Positions 8,132 to 16,931 are shown, counted from the first letter of the stretch. The stretch: DNA of 64,000 bases from Microvirga sp. SRT01 (GCA_018139225.1 JAGSNX010000003.1:186001-250000), one strand, 5' to 3'. Notes: generated by a model not told the origin, from the letters alone. Translations and numbers: made by a program.

Positions 8132-9559
8132 TCAGTAGTTGTAGGCGCGCTCGCCATGCTCGTTGATATCGAGGCCCTCGGTTTCGACTTCCTTGCTGGG
8201 ACGCAGGCCCGTCGTCGCCTTGAGGCCGTAGAACAGCACCGCCGAGACGCCGCCGGACAGAACCAGCGTCAGCACGACCGCCTTGATCTGGGTCAGCACC
8301 TGACCGGCCATGTCGTACGTGCCGGCGACCGACGGGAAGACGGTGTAGTCGACCCAGCCCTGACCGCCGAGCGACGGCGCGGCGACGATGCCGGTGCCGA
8401 TCGCGCCGATGATGCCGCCGACGCAGTGGATGCCGAACACGTCGAGCGTGTCGTCATAACCGAGCTTGTTCTTTACCGTGGTGACGAACCAGAAGCAGAC
8501 CGCCGAGGCGACGAAGCCGAGCAGGATCGACGTCATCGGTGCGGCGAAGCCCGCCGCCGGGGTGATCGCGACGAGACCCGCGACCGCACCCGACACGCCA
8601 CCGAGCAGCGACGGCTTCTTGTGGACGATCTGTTCGATCACCGCCCAGGCGACCGCCGCCGCCGCGGTCGCGACGAAGGTGTTGATGAACGCCAGCGCGG
8701 CGAGGCCGTTCGCCTCCAGGTTGGACCCGGCGTTGAAGCCGAACCAGCCCACCCACAGCAGCGACGCGCCGATCATCGTCATGGTCAGCGAGTGCGGCGG
8801 CATCGGCTCCTGCTTGTACCCTACGCGCTTGCCGATGATCAGGCAGCCGACGAGACCGGCGATTCCTGCGTTGATGTGGACCACCGTGCCGCCCGCGAAG
8901 TCGAGCGCGCCCCAGCCGTACAGCAGGCCGCTGTCGGTCGGTGCGTCGGACAGGAAGTCCGGGCCGGCCCAGTACCAGACCATGTGCGCCATCGGGAAAT
9001 AGACGATGGTCAGCCACAGCACGACGAAGATCAGCAGCGGCGTGAACTTGATCCGCTCCGCGAATGCTCCGACGATCAGCGCGGGCGTGATGCACGCGAA
9101 GGTCATCTGGAACACGACGAACGCGTATTCGGGAATGTAGACGTTGTTGGAGAAGGTCGCGCCGTAAGTCGTGGCGCTGACCCCGGCGAGGAACGCCTTG
9201 CTGAGCCCGCCGACATAGGGCGAGCCGCCCGTGAACGCCATGCTGTAGCCCCAGCAGACCCAGACGAGGGCCGCGACCGAGACGATCATGAACACCTGCA
9301 TCAGCACGCTGAGCATGTTCTTGGTGCGGACGAGGCCGCCGTAGAACAGCGCGAGTGCCGGCACCGACATCAGCAGCACGAGTGCCGAGGAAATCAGCAT
9401 CCACGTCGTGTCGCCCTTGTTGACCATCGTGGCCATCTGTTCGGGCGTCGGCGCCTTGATCGGCCCGGCGGCGGCGGCCTGTGCCCAGGCGGGTGCGGCG
9501 AGTGCGGTCGTCGTGGCGATCGCCCCGATCCCCGCGATCATGCGAGAAAGCGTCATCAT
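8132..9559 (-). CDS. amtB: Ammonium transporter (Amt family)
   Basis: 475-residue ammonium channel of the inner membrane. A cleavable signal peptide ends near LAAPAWAQA, followed by the eleven-helix Amt core: ALFYGGLVRTKNMLSVLMQ, the GWGALDFAGGTVVHINAGIAGL region with the twin-His pore, and DDTLDVFGIHCVGGIIGAIGTGI. The C-terminal cytoplasmic tail needed for PII binding is present (LRPSKEVETEGLDINEHGERAYNY). The start is one of two tandem ATGs (9559 or 9556) behind an AAGGGGGG ribosome-binding site. It lies directly downstream of glnK, nearly overlapping, in an operon controlled by a sigma-54 promoter. Confidence 0.97.
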   Translation of the reverse strand: MMTLSRMIAGIGAIATTTALAAPAWAQAAAAGPIKAPTPEQMATMVNKGDTTWMLISSALVLLMSVPALALFYGGLVRTKNMLSVLMQVFMIVSVAALVWVCWGYSMAFTGGSPYVGGLSKAFLAGVSATTYGATFSNNVYIPEYAFVVFQMTFACITPALIVGAFAERIKFTPLLIFVVLWLTIVYFPMAHMVWYWAGPDFLSDAPTDSGLLYGWGALDFAGGTVVHINAGIAGLVGCLIIGKRVGYKQEPMPPHSLTMTMIGASLLWVGWFGFNAGSNLEANGLAALAFINTFVATAAAAVAWAVIEQIVHKKPSLLGGVSGAVAGLVAITPAAGFAAPMTSILLGFVASAVCFWFVTTVKNKLGYDDTLDVFGIHCVGGIIGAIGTGIVAAPSLGGQGWVDYTVFPSVAGTYDMAGQVLTQIKAVVLTLVLSGGVSAVLFYGLKATTGLRPSKEVETEGLDINEHGERAYNY

Positions 9560-9567
9560 TCCCCCCT

Positions 9568-9906
9568 TCAAAGCGCCGAATCGTCGGTTTCGCCGGTGCG
9601 GATGCGCACCGCCTGTCCGACGTCGAGCACGAAGATCTTGCCGTCGCCGATCGCGCCGGTGTTCGCCGACTGCTGAATCGCCTCGACCACGCGGTCGGCG
9701 ATCGATGCGGCGCAGACGACCTCGACCTTGATCTTGGGCACCATGTTGGTGCTGTACTCGGCACCGCGATAGATCTCGGTCTGCCCCTTCTGGCGGCCGA
9801 AACCCTTGACCTCGGTGACCGTCATGCCCGCGACGCCCAGCGTGGTGAGCGCTTCGCGGACCTCGTCGAGCTTGAACGGCTTGATGACCGCTATGACCAG
9901 TTTCAT
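9568..9906 (-). CDS. glnK: P-II family nitrogen regulator
   Basis: 112-residue PII signalling protein that binds ATP/ADP and 2-oxoglutarate and gates AmtB. MKLVIAVIKPFKLDEVREAL is the PII N-terminus; the T-loop contains YRGAEYSTNMVPKIKVEVV with the uridylylation-type Tyr in EYS; the B-loop (TGAIGDGKIFVLDV) and C-loop (RIRTGETDDSAL) are intact. The T-loop tip (STNMVPK) differs from the enterobacterial VDFLPK form but is common in this group. Its position immediately upstream of amtB, under a sigma-54 promoter, marks it as GlnK rather than GlnB. Confidence 0.95.
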   Translation of the reverse strand: MKLVIAVIKPFKLDEVREALTTLGVAGMTVTEVKGFGRQKGQTEIYRGAEYSTNMVPKIKVEVVCAASIADRVVEAIQQSANTGAIGDGKIFVLDVGQAVRIRTGETDDSAL

Positions 9907-9945
9907 CCCGCCCCCTTTGATTGGCTATTGATGCAGGATGCTGCT

Positions 9946-9962
9946 GTGCAACAGGCGTGCCA
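9946..9962 (-). promoter_or_regulatory. Sigma-54 (RpoN) promoter of glnK-amtB
   Basis: On the minus strand TGGCACGCCTGTTGCAC matches the -24/-12 consensus TGGCACG-N4-TTGCA perfectly. It lies 40 bases upstream of the glnK start codon, leaving room for a transcription start near 9935. This predicts nitrogen-limitation control by NtrC and RpoN. Confidence 0.92.
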
Positions 9963-10021
9963 TTCGGAGGACGCAGCCATTCCGTAGCGGAAGGCTTAAA
10001 GAACCGTTTAGTTAACGAAAC

Positions 10022-10063
10022 ATTATCGGGCAGCGGCGATGCAGTGCCCGATTATCGGGCAGC
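10022..10063. promoter_or_regulatory. Palindrome and 13-base direct repeat upstream of glnK, possible NtrC enhancer
   Basis: TGCCCGATTATCGGGCA (10045-10061) is a perfect 17-base palindrome with TGC-N11-GCA spacing, the spacing of NtrC sites (TGCACC-N5-GGTGCA). ATTATCGGGCAGC occurs twice, at 10022-10034 and 10051-10063. The palindrome centre is about 118 bases upstream of the inferred glnK transcription start, a normal enhancer distance. It also sits 4 bases after the stop of the DUF2007 gene, so a terminator role is an alternative, though no T-run follows. Confidence 0.5.
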
Positions 10064-10065
10064 AC

Positions 10066-10263
10066 TCAGTCGGGGATGATCGCCCGTGCCTCGACGAGAT
10101 CATCCTCGTCGACCATGACCCGCACCGGGATCAGCAGGTAGCTGCCGTCGGCGATGCTGGAGCCGCCGTCGAACGCGACCGCATCGATCCCCTCCGAGTC
10201 CAGCCGGCCGACGATGATATGCGCCGCGTTGCGATCGTAGCGGCCGAGTTCGACGAGTGCCAT
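10066..10263 (-). CDS. DUF2007 domain-containing protein
   Basis: 65-residue protein with the short DUF2007 (putative signal transducing protein) fold: MALVELGRYDRNAAHIIVGRLDSEGI followed by a compact beta segment and a terminal DLVEARAII helix. These proteins resemble the metal-free half of PII-like folds and have no established role. The start codon is 6 bases after the MFS transporter stop, so it is probably the last gene of the minus-strand monooxygenase-MFS-DUF2007 operon. Confidence 0.82.
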   Translation of the reverse strand: MALVELGRYDRNAAHIIVGRLDSEGIDAVAFDGGSSIADGSYLLIPVRVMVDEDDLVEARAIIPD

Positions 10264-10269
10264 CGACGC

Positions 10270-11568
10270 TCAAGCGATCGGGGCGGCGGATCGATCCGCC
10301 GCGCCGCGCAAGCCGCCCCACGCATAGCCGAACACCAGCACCAGCGAGCCGGCGGCGATCAGGTACGGCAGCGGCTGCCACAGACCGTACAGACCGATGC
10401 CGATCGACGGCGCGAGCACGAAGCTGGCGCCGTTGACGCTGGTGACCTTGCCCGCGACCGAGCCCTGCCCCTCCGCCCCGACCGCCAGCGACGCGCCCGC
10501 GGTGAAGCCCGGGCGGGTGAAGCCGAACCCCAGGCTGGCCAGCGCATAGGCCAGCGAGATGCCATAAAGCGACGTCGCCAACCCGGTCAGCGCGGTACCG
10601 GCGATGCTCAGCGTCAGGCCGACCAGCACCAGCCGCCGGGGGGTCAGGTTCAAAAGCGGGATCAGCCCCCATTGCACCAGCAACGCCGCGCCTGCGCCCA
10701 TCATCAGCACGATCCCGGTCGGCTCCAGCGCGGCGGACGGTGCGACGTGGAGCCGGTCTATCACGACGAAGCCGATCACCTGACTGGCCATCGCCTGCGC
10801 ATGCCCCATCACCAGCCCCGCGATCATCCACGCGCGGACGCGGCGGTCGAGATAGCCGACCTGTTCGCCGTGCGACTGGGTCGCCGCTGCCACCGTCGCA
10901 CCGGTCGGCGCACCGCCGATCGAGGGATAGGCCGAACTCGTGCCGCCACCCCGCAGACGCCGATCGTCGGGAAGCAACCGCCACACCGTCAGCCAAACGC
11001 CCGCGCCAAACAACGCGAACAGAAACGCCGGCCCCGCCAGCCCGATCTCGAAGCCGCCGACATGGCCGAGCAGCAGATACGGCGCGATCGCCGGTCCCAG
11101 GATCGTGCCCAGCCCGAACGCACTCGCCAGCAGCGTCAGCGCGCGCGTCCGCTCCTCCGGCGTGGTCGATCCGGCGACCTCAGCCTGCACCGCCGGCGGC
11201 GCGGCGACGCCGAGCGCGCCGTAGAGGACACGCCCCAGCACGAACAGGACGAACGCCATCGTCCCACCGACCACGCCGTTGATCCCCGCCGCCAGAAACA
11301 GTCCGCACAGCAGCAGCGATAGCGTATACCCGCCCATGCCCAGCAGGATCATCGCCTTGCGCCCATAGATGTCGGACCGGTTCGCCCAGAACGGCGCGGC
11401 GACCACCCACAACAAGGCCGAGATGGAAAACGCCGCCGCGACCATCGCATCCGCCACGCCCAGCGATCGCCCGAGTGCCGGCAACACGGATTGCAGCGCC
11501 GTATTGCCCGCCGCGATCGTCAGCATCACGAGGAACATCAGCGCGAAGTTGCGGTCGGGGGCGGTCAT
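10270..11568 (-). CDS. MFS transporter
   Basis: 432-residue major facilitator with 12 predicted membrane helices. MFS signatures include ANRSDIYGRKAMILLGMGGYTLSLL in the helix 2-3 loop and PEERTRALTLLASAFGLGTILGPAIAPYLL for helices 5-6, which fits the drug/proton antiporter (DHA1, TCR/Tet) group. The ATG at 11566-11568 overlaps the stop of the upstream monooxygenase-like gene (ATGA). Substrate is unknown; the partner gene suggests detoxification of a small molecule. Confidence 0.9.
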   Translation of the reverse strand: MTAPDRNFALMFLVMLTIAAGNTALQSVLPALGRSLGVADAMVAAAFSISALLWVVAAPFWANRSDIYGRKAMILLGMGGYTLSLLLCGLFLAAGINGVVGGTMAFVLFVLGRVLYGALGVAAPPAVQAEVAGSTTPEERTRALTLLASAFGLGTILGPAIAPYLLLGHVGGFEIGLAGPAFLFALFGAGVWLTVWRLLPDDRRLRGGGTSSAYPSIGGAPTGATVAAATQSHGEQVGYLDRRVRAWMIAGLVMGHAQAMASQVIGFVVIDRLHVAPSAALEPTGIVLMMGAGAALLVQWGLIPLLNLTPRRLVLVGLTLSIAGTALTGLATSLYGISLAYALASLGFGFTRPGFTAGASLAVGAEGQGSVAGKVTSVNGASFVLAPSIGIGLYGLWQPLPYLIAAGSLVLVFGYAWGGLRGAADRSAAPIA

Positions 11569-11900
11569 TCCCGCTCCCACGCGTAGGACCGCGTCACGCC
11601 GGCGACGGCGACCTCGTATCCGTCGTACCAGAGACTTCGGCCACGGTCGCGGATCGCCGTATGGTCGGGATGCGCGCGCCATGCCACCGCCGACGCCTCG
11701 TCCGCCCACCAGCTGACGGTGATGCCGAACCCGTCCGTGCCGCGGGCGCTGTCGACACCGCGATAGCCGGGCTGAACCGCAGCCAAAGCGTCCATCGCCG
11801 CCGCCGCGTCGGCGTAACCCGCCTCGTCGGCGCTGCTGCGTCGGGACAGGAACACGACCGCGACCTGCCCCTCCCGACCATGATCGTCCGCCCCTCGCAT
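11565..11900 (-). CDS. Antibiotic biosynthesis monooxygenase-like (ABM fold) protein
   Basis: 111-residue dimeric alpha-beta-barrel protein. VAVVFLSRRSS, MDALAAVQPGYRGVDSARGTDGFGITVSWW and AVAWRAHPDHTAIRDRGRSLWYDGYEVAV match the ABM family of cofactor-free monooxygenases and stress proteins. The start is uncertain: ATG at 11900 gives the usual family length, a GTG at 11948 would add 16 residues; neither has a strong ribosome-binding site. It is translationally coupled to the MFS transporter. Confidence 0.82.
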   Translation of the reverse strand: MRGADDHGREGQVAVVFLSRRSSADEAGYADAAAAMDALAAVQPGYRGVDSARGTDGFGITVSWWADEASAVAWRAHPDHTAIRDRGRSLWYDGYEVAVAGVTRSYAWERE

Positions 11901-12069
11901 GACGCCGCTGTAGGAGGCGGGCGGAGGTGCGCCAACCCACTCCGCCACGTCTTTCGATCACTCGATTAGCCGCATGGCGAAACCCGATGGCTTGCAACAC
12001 GTTCGGCACCTGTGCGACGGAGAGGGCAGCCTCGCCGATCGTGTGGGGACCACGACCGACAGGATTCCG

Positions 12070-12681
12070 ATGGCAAGCTCGTCCACCGCCGCCCGCCGCG
12101 CGCGCCGCCCCGCCGGGATACCGTCCCCGGCGCAGATGTTTTTTCAGGGCTTTCTGAAGCACCCGGTGATGGTCGGGTCGATCATCCCATCCTCCGACAA
12201 GCTCATCCGCAACATGTTGGGACGGGTCGATTGGGACCAGTGTAAGCTGTTCGTGGAATATGGTCCGGGCGTCGGCACCTTCTGCCGTCCCATTCTGGAA
12301 CGCATGGCGCCGGACGCGACGCTGATCGCGATCGATACCAACACCGATTTCATCCGCTATCTCGACGCGACGATCGTCGATCCGCGGTTCCAGGCGGTCG
12401 AGGGATCGGCAGCGGACGTGGCGACGATCATTGCCGACCGCGGCTTCGCGCATGCCGATTACATCCTGTCGGGCTTGCCCTTCTCCACGCTGCCCGCGGG
12501 CGTCGGCCCGGCGATCGCCGCCGCGACGCATGCGACGCTGCGTCCGGGCGGCGCGTTCCTCGTCTATCAGTTCAGCCCGAAGGTGAAGGACTTCCTGACC
12601 CCGCACTGGCAGCGCATCGACCACGACATGGAATGGTGGAACGTGCCGCCGGCGCAGCTCTACTGGGCCTGGAAGGACTAG
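12070..12681 (+). CDS. Class I SAM-dependent methyltransferase, PmtA-like phospholipid N-methyltransferase
   Basis: 203-residue methyltransferase. The N-terminal FFQGFLKHPVMVGSIIPSSD is the membrane-associated signature of rhizobial-type phosphatidylethanolamine N-methyltransferases and related rRNA dimethylase-like enzymes. The SAM motif is LFVEYGPGVGTF, and motif II/III regions (LIAIDTNTDFIRYL, ADYILSGLPFSTLP) follow. It would methylate a membrane lipid head group, though PE-to-PC conversion is inferred from similarity only. The ATG at 12070 is preferred; an upstream in-frame start at 11974 would add 32 residues of low-complexity sequence. It faces copB convergently with a 4-base overlap. 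Confidence 0.8.
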   Translation: MASSSTAARRARRPAGIPSPAQMFFQGFLKHPVMVGSIIPSSDKLIRNMLGRVDWDQCKLFVEYGPGVGTFCRPILERMAPDATLIAIDTNTDFIRYLDATIVDPRFQAVEGSAADVATIIADRGFAHADYILSGLPFSTLPAGVGPAIAAATHATLRPGGAFLVYQFSPKVKDFLTPHWQRIDHDMEWWNVPPAQLYWAWKD

Positions 12682-13793
12682 AACCAGGCACGAAGCCCGG
12701 CAACAACACCGATCCCGCCGGTGTCCTCGCCAGCGCCGCGAGCGAAGCGGGCGGTGTCGCCCAGTCGCCGCTCCCACGACACGCCGACATACGGTGCGAA
12801 CTCACGGCGGATTTCGTAGCGCAGTCGCAACCCGAGTTCGGCGTCGGTGATGCCGGACCCGATCCCGCGCCGACGCACGTCCTGCACCGACAGGTTCACT
12901 TCCGCGCGCGGTTGCAGGATCCAGCGCTGCGTCAGCCGCTGGTCGTAATACCCCTCGACCCGGCCCAGCACCTCTCCCGTCGTCGCGACGAACGCGGCGG
13001 CGTCGACCTCGAACCAATAGGGCGCGAGGCCCTCGACGCCGATCGTCGCATAGGTGCGCGCCGGACCGGGGCGGATGTCGTGTCGCACGCCGGCCTGAAG
13101 GTTGAAGTACGGCCCGATCGCGCGCGCATACAGCGCCTGCACCTCCGCCGCCTCCAGCCGGTCGCCGAGATCGCCTTCGCCCTCGCTCTTCACGACGGCG
13201 CGGTGGATGTCGCCGCCGAACCACGCCTCCCCCTCCCAGCGATAACCGTCGCGACCGTCCCGCACCTGCAGCTCGGCGAGGTCGAGCATGACCTGCGCGA
13301 AGGTCTGGCCGCCGCCCTCCTCGCGCATCATCACATCGCGGGCGCGCGCCATCGCCGCCGGGTCCCAGACGCGATCGGCATAATGCGGCATCGGCACAGC
13401 CGGCGCGGGCGCATCGCCGGCGGGCAGGTCAGTGCCGGCCTTCGCCGCCGGCGACGCCATAGCGCCTTGATCCATCGGCATGGAATCCGTCGCCGCCCCG
13501 GCGGCCGCGTGGTTCATCCCGCTATGGTCCATTCGACTATGGTCCATTTGCGCGTGATCCACCGGCGCGGGTGCCGTCGCACGGAGCTGCGGCCGCGCGG
13601 CGCGCTTCGCCGTTGGCTTGGCGGCGCGCATCTTCGCCACAGGCTTCGGCTTCGCTGGCGCAGGCTTCGCGGTTGCCCCCGGCATCGCCATGCCCGGCAT
13701 GCCGTGCATCGCATGATCCTGCGCACCGGCCGATACGCCCCCCGGCGCGATGCCGATCGTGGCGACGGCGAGCAGCGCCAGCCCCCAGATCAC
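12678..13793 (-). CDS. copB: Copper resistance protein B
   Basis: 371-residue outer-membrane copper resistance protein. A signal peptide is followed by a His/Met-rich stretch (AMHGMPGMAMPG) and an Ala/Lys/Pro-rich linker, then a second Met/His cluster (QMDHSRMDHSGMNHA). The C-terminal two thirds form the CopB beta-barrel: YADRVWDPAAMARARD, EGEAWFGGDIHRAVVKSEGEG, VGVSWERRLGDTARFARGAGED. The start GTG overlaps the copA stop (GTGA), so copA-copB are coupled. Confidence 0.93.
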   Translation of the reverse strand: MIWGLALLAVATIGIAPGGVSAGAQDHAMHGMPGMAMPGATAKPAPAKPKPVAKMRAAKPTAKRAARPQLRATAPAPVDHAQMDHSRMDHSGMNHAAAGAATDSMPMDQGAMASPAAKAGTDLPAGDAPAPAVPMPHYADRVWDPAAMARARDVMMREEGGGQTFAQVMLDLAELQVRDGRDGYRWEGEAWFGGDIHRAVVKSEGEGDLGDRLEAAEVQALYARAIGPYFNLQAGVRHDIRPGPARTYATIGVEGLAPYWFEVDAAAFVATTGEVLGRVEGYYDQRLTQRWILQPRAEVNLSVQDVRRRGIGSGITDAELGLRLRYEIRREFAPYVGVSWERRLGDTARFARGAGEDTGGIGVVAGLRAWF

Positions 13794-15685
13794 GCCGCCT
13801 CCTCACGCGGCCGGACGCTGACCACGCGCATCATGCCCGCCAGCATGTGATACAGCATGTGGCAGTGGAACGCCCAGTCGCCGACCGCATCGGCGGTCAG
13901 GTCGAACGTCACGGTCCCGCCCGGCTGTACCAGTACGGTGTGCTTGCGCGGGGCGTGATCGCCCTTGCCCGTGACCAGATCGAAAAAATGCCCGTGGAGG
14001 TGGATCGGGTGGCCCATCATGGTGTCGTTGATCAGGGTGACGCGCACCCGCTCCCCCTCGGTAAAGGCGAAGGGTTCGTGCGTGTCGACCATCCGCTGCC
14101 CGTCGAAGCCCCACATGAAGCGTTCCATGTTGCCCGTCAGGTGGATCGTCAGGCTGCGATCCGGCGCGCGCACGTCGGGGTTGCGATCGAGCGCGATCAG
14201 GTCGCGGTACGTCAGCACGCGGTGGCCGACATCCTCCAGCCCCTGCCCCGGATAGCCGGTGCGATCGACCGGCATCGGCGCGATCGTCTGCACGCCGGGG
14301 CCTTTATGCACCTGCGGCGCGCGCGAGAAGTCGCGCATCGTCATGTCGCCGTGGTCCATCGCGCCGTGGTCCATCGCACCCTGACCCGCCGCGCCGCCCG
14401 TCGCAGGGTCACTGATCGGCGCGTGTCCCATCGCCGCATGATCCATGCCGGACATCGCGGCATGATCCATCGTCGCGTGATCCACCGGTGTTGCGGGTGG
14501 CGGGACGTAGCCGGGCGTCGCGAGGGTCCGCGACGCGTTCTGCTCCGCACCGGGATCGACACCGCGCGCCTCGCCCGCTGCCATGCCGCCCATGCCCATA
14601 TCGGCCATCGTCGCCAGCGGACGCGCGCGAAGCGGCGGCACCGGTGCATCCATCCCCGTTCGCGGCGCCAGCGTGGCGCGCGCCATGCCCGACCGGTCGA
14701 TGCTTTCCCCGACCAGCGTATAGGCGCGGTCGCCCGTCGGCGTGACGATCACGTCGTACGTCTCCGCGACGCCGATCTGGAGTTCGTCCACCGTCACCGG
14801 CCGGACGTTCAGCCCATCCGCCTGCACCACCGTCATCGCCAGACCCGGGATACGGACGTTGAAGGTCGTCATCGCCGACGCATTGATCAGGCGCAGCCGC
14901 ACCCGCTGCCCCGGTTCGAACAGGCCCGTCCATTTGTCGCGCGGGCCGTGACCGTTCACAAGGTAGCGGTATGTCGCGCCGGTACCATCGGCGATGTCGG
15001 CGGGGTCCATCCGCATCGCCCCCCAGTGCTTGCGGTCCTTCGCTGTCTGATCGCGCCCCGTCAGCAGGCCGGCGAGCGTCTGCCGCTGGAAATTATAATA
15101 GCCGGGTTGCAGCTTCATCCGGCGGAAGATCGCCGCCGGGCTCTGCTCGCTGTGATCGGAGAACATGACCACGTGATCGCGATCCGCCGCGACCGGATCG
15201 GGGCCGGCAGGGTCGATGACGATCGGCCCGTACAGCCCCTCCTGCTCCTGCCCGCCGGAATGGCTGTGATACCAGTATGTCCCGTTCTGCCGGACGGTGA
15301 AGTCATAGACGAACGCGTCGCCCGGCCGGATGCCGGGAAAGGACACGCCCGGCACGCCGTCATACTGGAACGGCACCAGCAGCCCGTGCCAGTGCAGAGA
15401 CGTATCGACATCGAGCGCATTGACGACGCGCAGGCGCACGCGCTGCCCCTCGCGCAGGCGGATCAGCGGGGCGGGTGCGGCGCCGTTGATGCCGATCGCC
15501 CGCGATGCGGTGCCGTCGATCGCCATCGTTTGCCGCGCGATCCGCAGCACGATCTCCTCGCCGGACAGCACCGGTCGCTCCAGACCGGACGCGCCGGTCT
15601 GCGCCCATATGGGCGTCGCGGCACAGCCCACGCCAGCCAGCGAGGCGGTGCGCAACATCGTCCGGCGATCGATCGAAGGGTTCAT
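13790..15685 (-). CDS. copA: Copper resistance multicopper oxidase
   Basis: 631-residue periplasmic multicopper oxidase. A twin-arginine signal (SIDRRTMLRTASLAGVGCAA) exports the folded enzyme. Three cupredoxin domains carry the copper ligands: LHWHGLLVP and YWYHSHSGGQEQEGLYGP in domain 1, HPIHLHGHFFDL and WAFHCHMLYHMLAGMM at the C-terminus (type 1, 2 and 3 sites). A Met/His-rich insert (MDHATMDHAAMSGMDH, MDHGAMDHGDM) at about residues 400-460 would bind Cu(I). It oxidises Cu(I) to Cu(II) in the periplasm and works with CopB downstream. Confidence 0.96.
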   Translation of the reverse strand: MNPSIDRRTMLRTASLAGVGCAATPIWAQTGASGLERPVLSGEEIVLRIARQTMAIDGTASRAIGINGAAPAPLIRLREGQRVRLRVVNALDVDTSLHWHGLLVPFQYDGVPGVSFPGIRPGDAFVYDFTVRQNGTYWYHSHSGGQEQEGLYGPIVIDPAGPDPVAADRDHVVMFSDHSEQSPAAIFRRMKLQPGYYNFQRQTLAGLLTGRDQTAKDRKHWGAMRMDPADIADGTGATYRYLVNGHGPRDKWTGLFEPGQRVRLRLINASAMTTFNVRIPGLAMTVVQADGLNVRPVTVDELQIGVAETYDVIVTPTGDRAYTLVGESIDRSGMARATLAPRTGMDAPVPPLRARPLATMADMGMGGMAAGEARGVDPGAEQNASRTLATPGYVPPPATPVDHATMDHAAMSGMDHAAMGHAPISDPATGGAAGQGAMDHGAMDHGDMTMRDFSRAPQVHKGPGVQTIAPMPVDRTGYPGQGLEDVGHRVLTYRDLIALDRNPDVRAPDRSLTIHLTGNMERFMWGFDGQRMVDTHEPFAFTEGERVRVTLINDTMMGHPIHLHGHFFDLVTGKGDHAPRKHTVLVQPGGTVTFDLTADAVGDWAFHCHMLYHMLAGMMRVVSVRPREEAA

Positions 15686-15728
15686 CGCGCTCGCATCTAG
15701 GGTGCGCAGGCGAACAAAGCGAACGCGA

Positions 15729-16931
15729 CTATTCGTCGATCCCGAAATTCAGCCCCCGCGACAGGCCGGGATCGACCACCGCCAGCACCAGATAGGCGCC
15801 GAACTGCTTCACGCGCTGCCACCAGCCGGTCGTGGCGCGGTACCCGTCCCACGTGATCTCGCGCGCGTTCGCCAGTTCGCCGTCGACATAGTCGCGGACA
15901 TGCGCGGCAAAGGCGGCGTCGTCGATCCGCAGCATCAGCTCCAGGTTGATGAACAGGCTGCGCATGTCGAAATTGGCGGAGCCGACATGCACGGCATCGT
16001 CGACGACGTACAACTTGGTGTGCAGCTTCGTCGCCTGATATTCGAACATCCTGACCCCGCGCTTCAGCAGGCCGGCATAGCTGAAGCGCGCGGCGGCGAT
16101 CGTCGCATTGTTGTCCGATTTCGCGGCGGTCATGATCCGGACCCGCTGTCCCGTCTTCCCGCTCCGCTCGATCCGCCGCAGCAGCATCGGACTGGGCGTG
16201 AAATAGGCGGCGATCATGTCGATGCAGCGGCCGGTCGCCAGATCGCTGCGCAGCGTTTTCGCCCAAGGCGACAGCCGCCGCGTCGGTCCGCCGATCAGCC
16301 AGCGCAGCCGCCCTTCCGTCTCGCTGAAGCGGCCGAGTTCGCGGTTGATCGGCCGGATGCGCAGTTTGGGCCGCTCGACCGCGGTCTTCAGCGCATCGAA
16401 ATACCCGGCCATGCGCGCCGCCGCCGGCCCCTCGACCAACAGGCCCAGATCGCGCCACGCCTTGTCGGCGATCGTGCCGAAATAATCGTCCTCGACGTTG
16501 AAGCCGCCGATGATGATGCGCGGGTTCGTCTCCGCATCGGCCAAGGCGAGCTTCTGGTGATTGCGCAGCAAATAGCGCCGCCCGAACTTCGCGGAGAACA
16601 CGCATTTGTCGACCCCCGCCTCGGCGAGCGGATCGAAGAAGGCGTCGGGCGTCTTGTCGCTGCCGAACCCGTCGACGATCAGCGCGACGCGCACCCCGCG
16701 CCGCGCCGCCGCCGCCAGCGCAGCGTTGACTCGCCGCCCCGAATCGTCGGCGGCGTAGATGTAGTAGAGGATGCGCAGGTCGTGCTTCGCGCCCTCGATC
16801 AGGGCGATCAGCGCATCCATCCGCTCCGGCCCTTCGGGTAACAGCGTCAGCCGGTTGCCCTCCACCATGAACGCCGGCCTATCGATCGACCCGGAACGGG
16901 TGTGCTTGCGGTCGGCGGGAGCGGTGGCCAT
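15729..16931 (-). CDS. Phospholipase D-like protein, cardiolipin synthase type
   Basis: 400-residue PLD-superfamily enzyme with two catalytic repeats: the first HKD motif is NHQKLALAD (with GGFNVEDDYFG following) and the second is HTKLYVVDDAVHVGSANFDMRS. Spacing and the lack of a signal peptide fit bacterial cardiolipin synthase or a phosphatidyltransferase. The second motif conserves all residues; the first has the H-x-K-x4-D pattern. The ATG at 16931 or 16946 are both possible. It lies 43 bases upstream of copA on the same strand, so it may be co-transcribed with the copper genes, or simply be adjacent. Confidence 0.87.
   Translation of the reverse strand: MATAPADRKHTRSGSIDRPAFMVEGNRLTLLPEGPERMDALIALIEGAKHDLRILYYIYAADDSGRRVNAALAAAARRGVRVALIVDGFGSDKTPDAFFDPLAEAGVDKCVFSAKFGRRYLLRNHQKLALADAETNPRIIIGGFNVEDDYFGTIADKAWRDLGLLVEGPAAARMAGYFDALKTAVERPKLRIRPINRELGRFSETEGRLRWLIGGPTRRLSPWAKTLRSDLATGRCIDMIAAYFTPSPMLLRRIERSGKTGQRVRIMTAAKSDNNATIAAARFSYAGLLKRGVRMFEYQATKLHTKLYVVDDAVHVGSANFDMRSLFINLELMLRIDDAAFAAHVRDYVDGELANAREITWDGYRATTGWWQRVKQFGAYLVLAVVDPGLSRGLNFGIDE

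Noticed and set aside
7190..9676. 828-residue open frame on the plus strand
   Set aside because: Antisense to the cyclophilin gene and amtB; composition is a mirror of those genes and no domain is visible.
13571..15700. 709-residue open frame on the plus strand
   Set aside because: Antisense to copB and copA, Arg/His-rich with no family signature.
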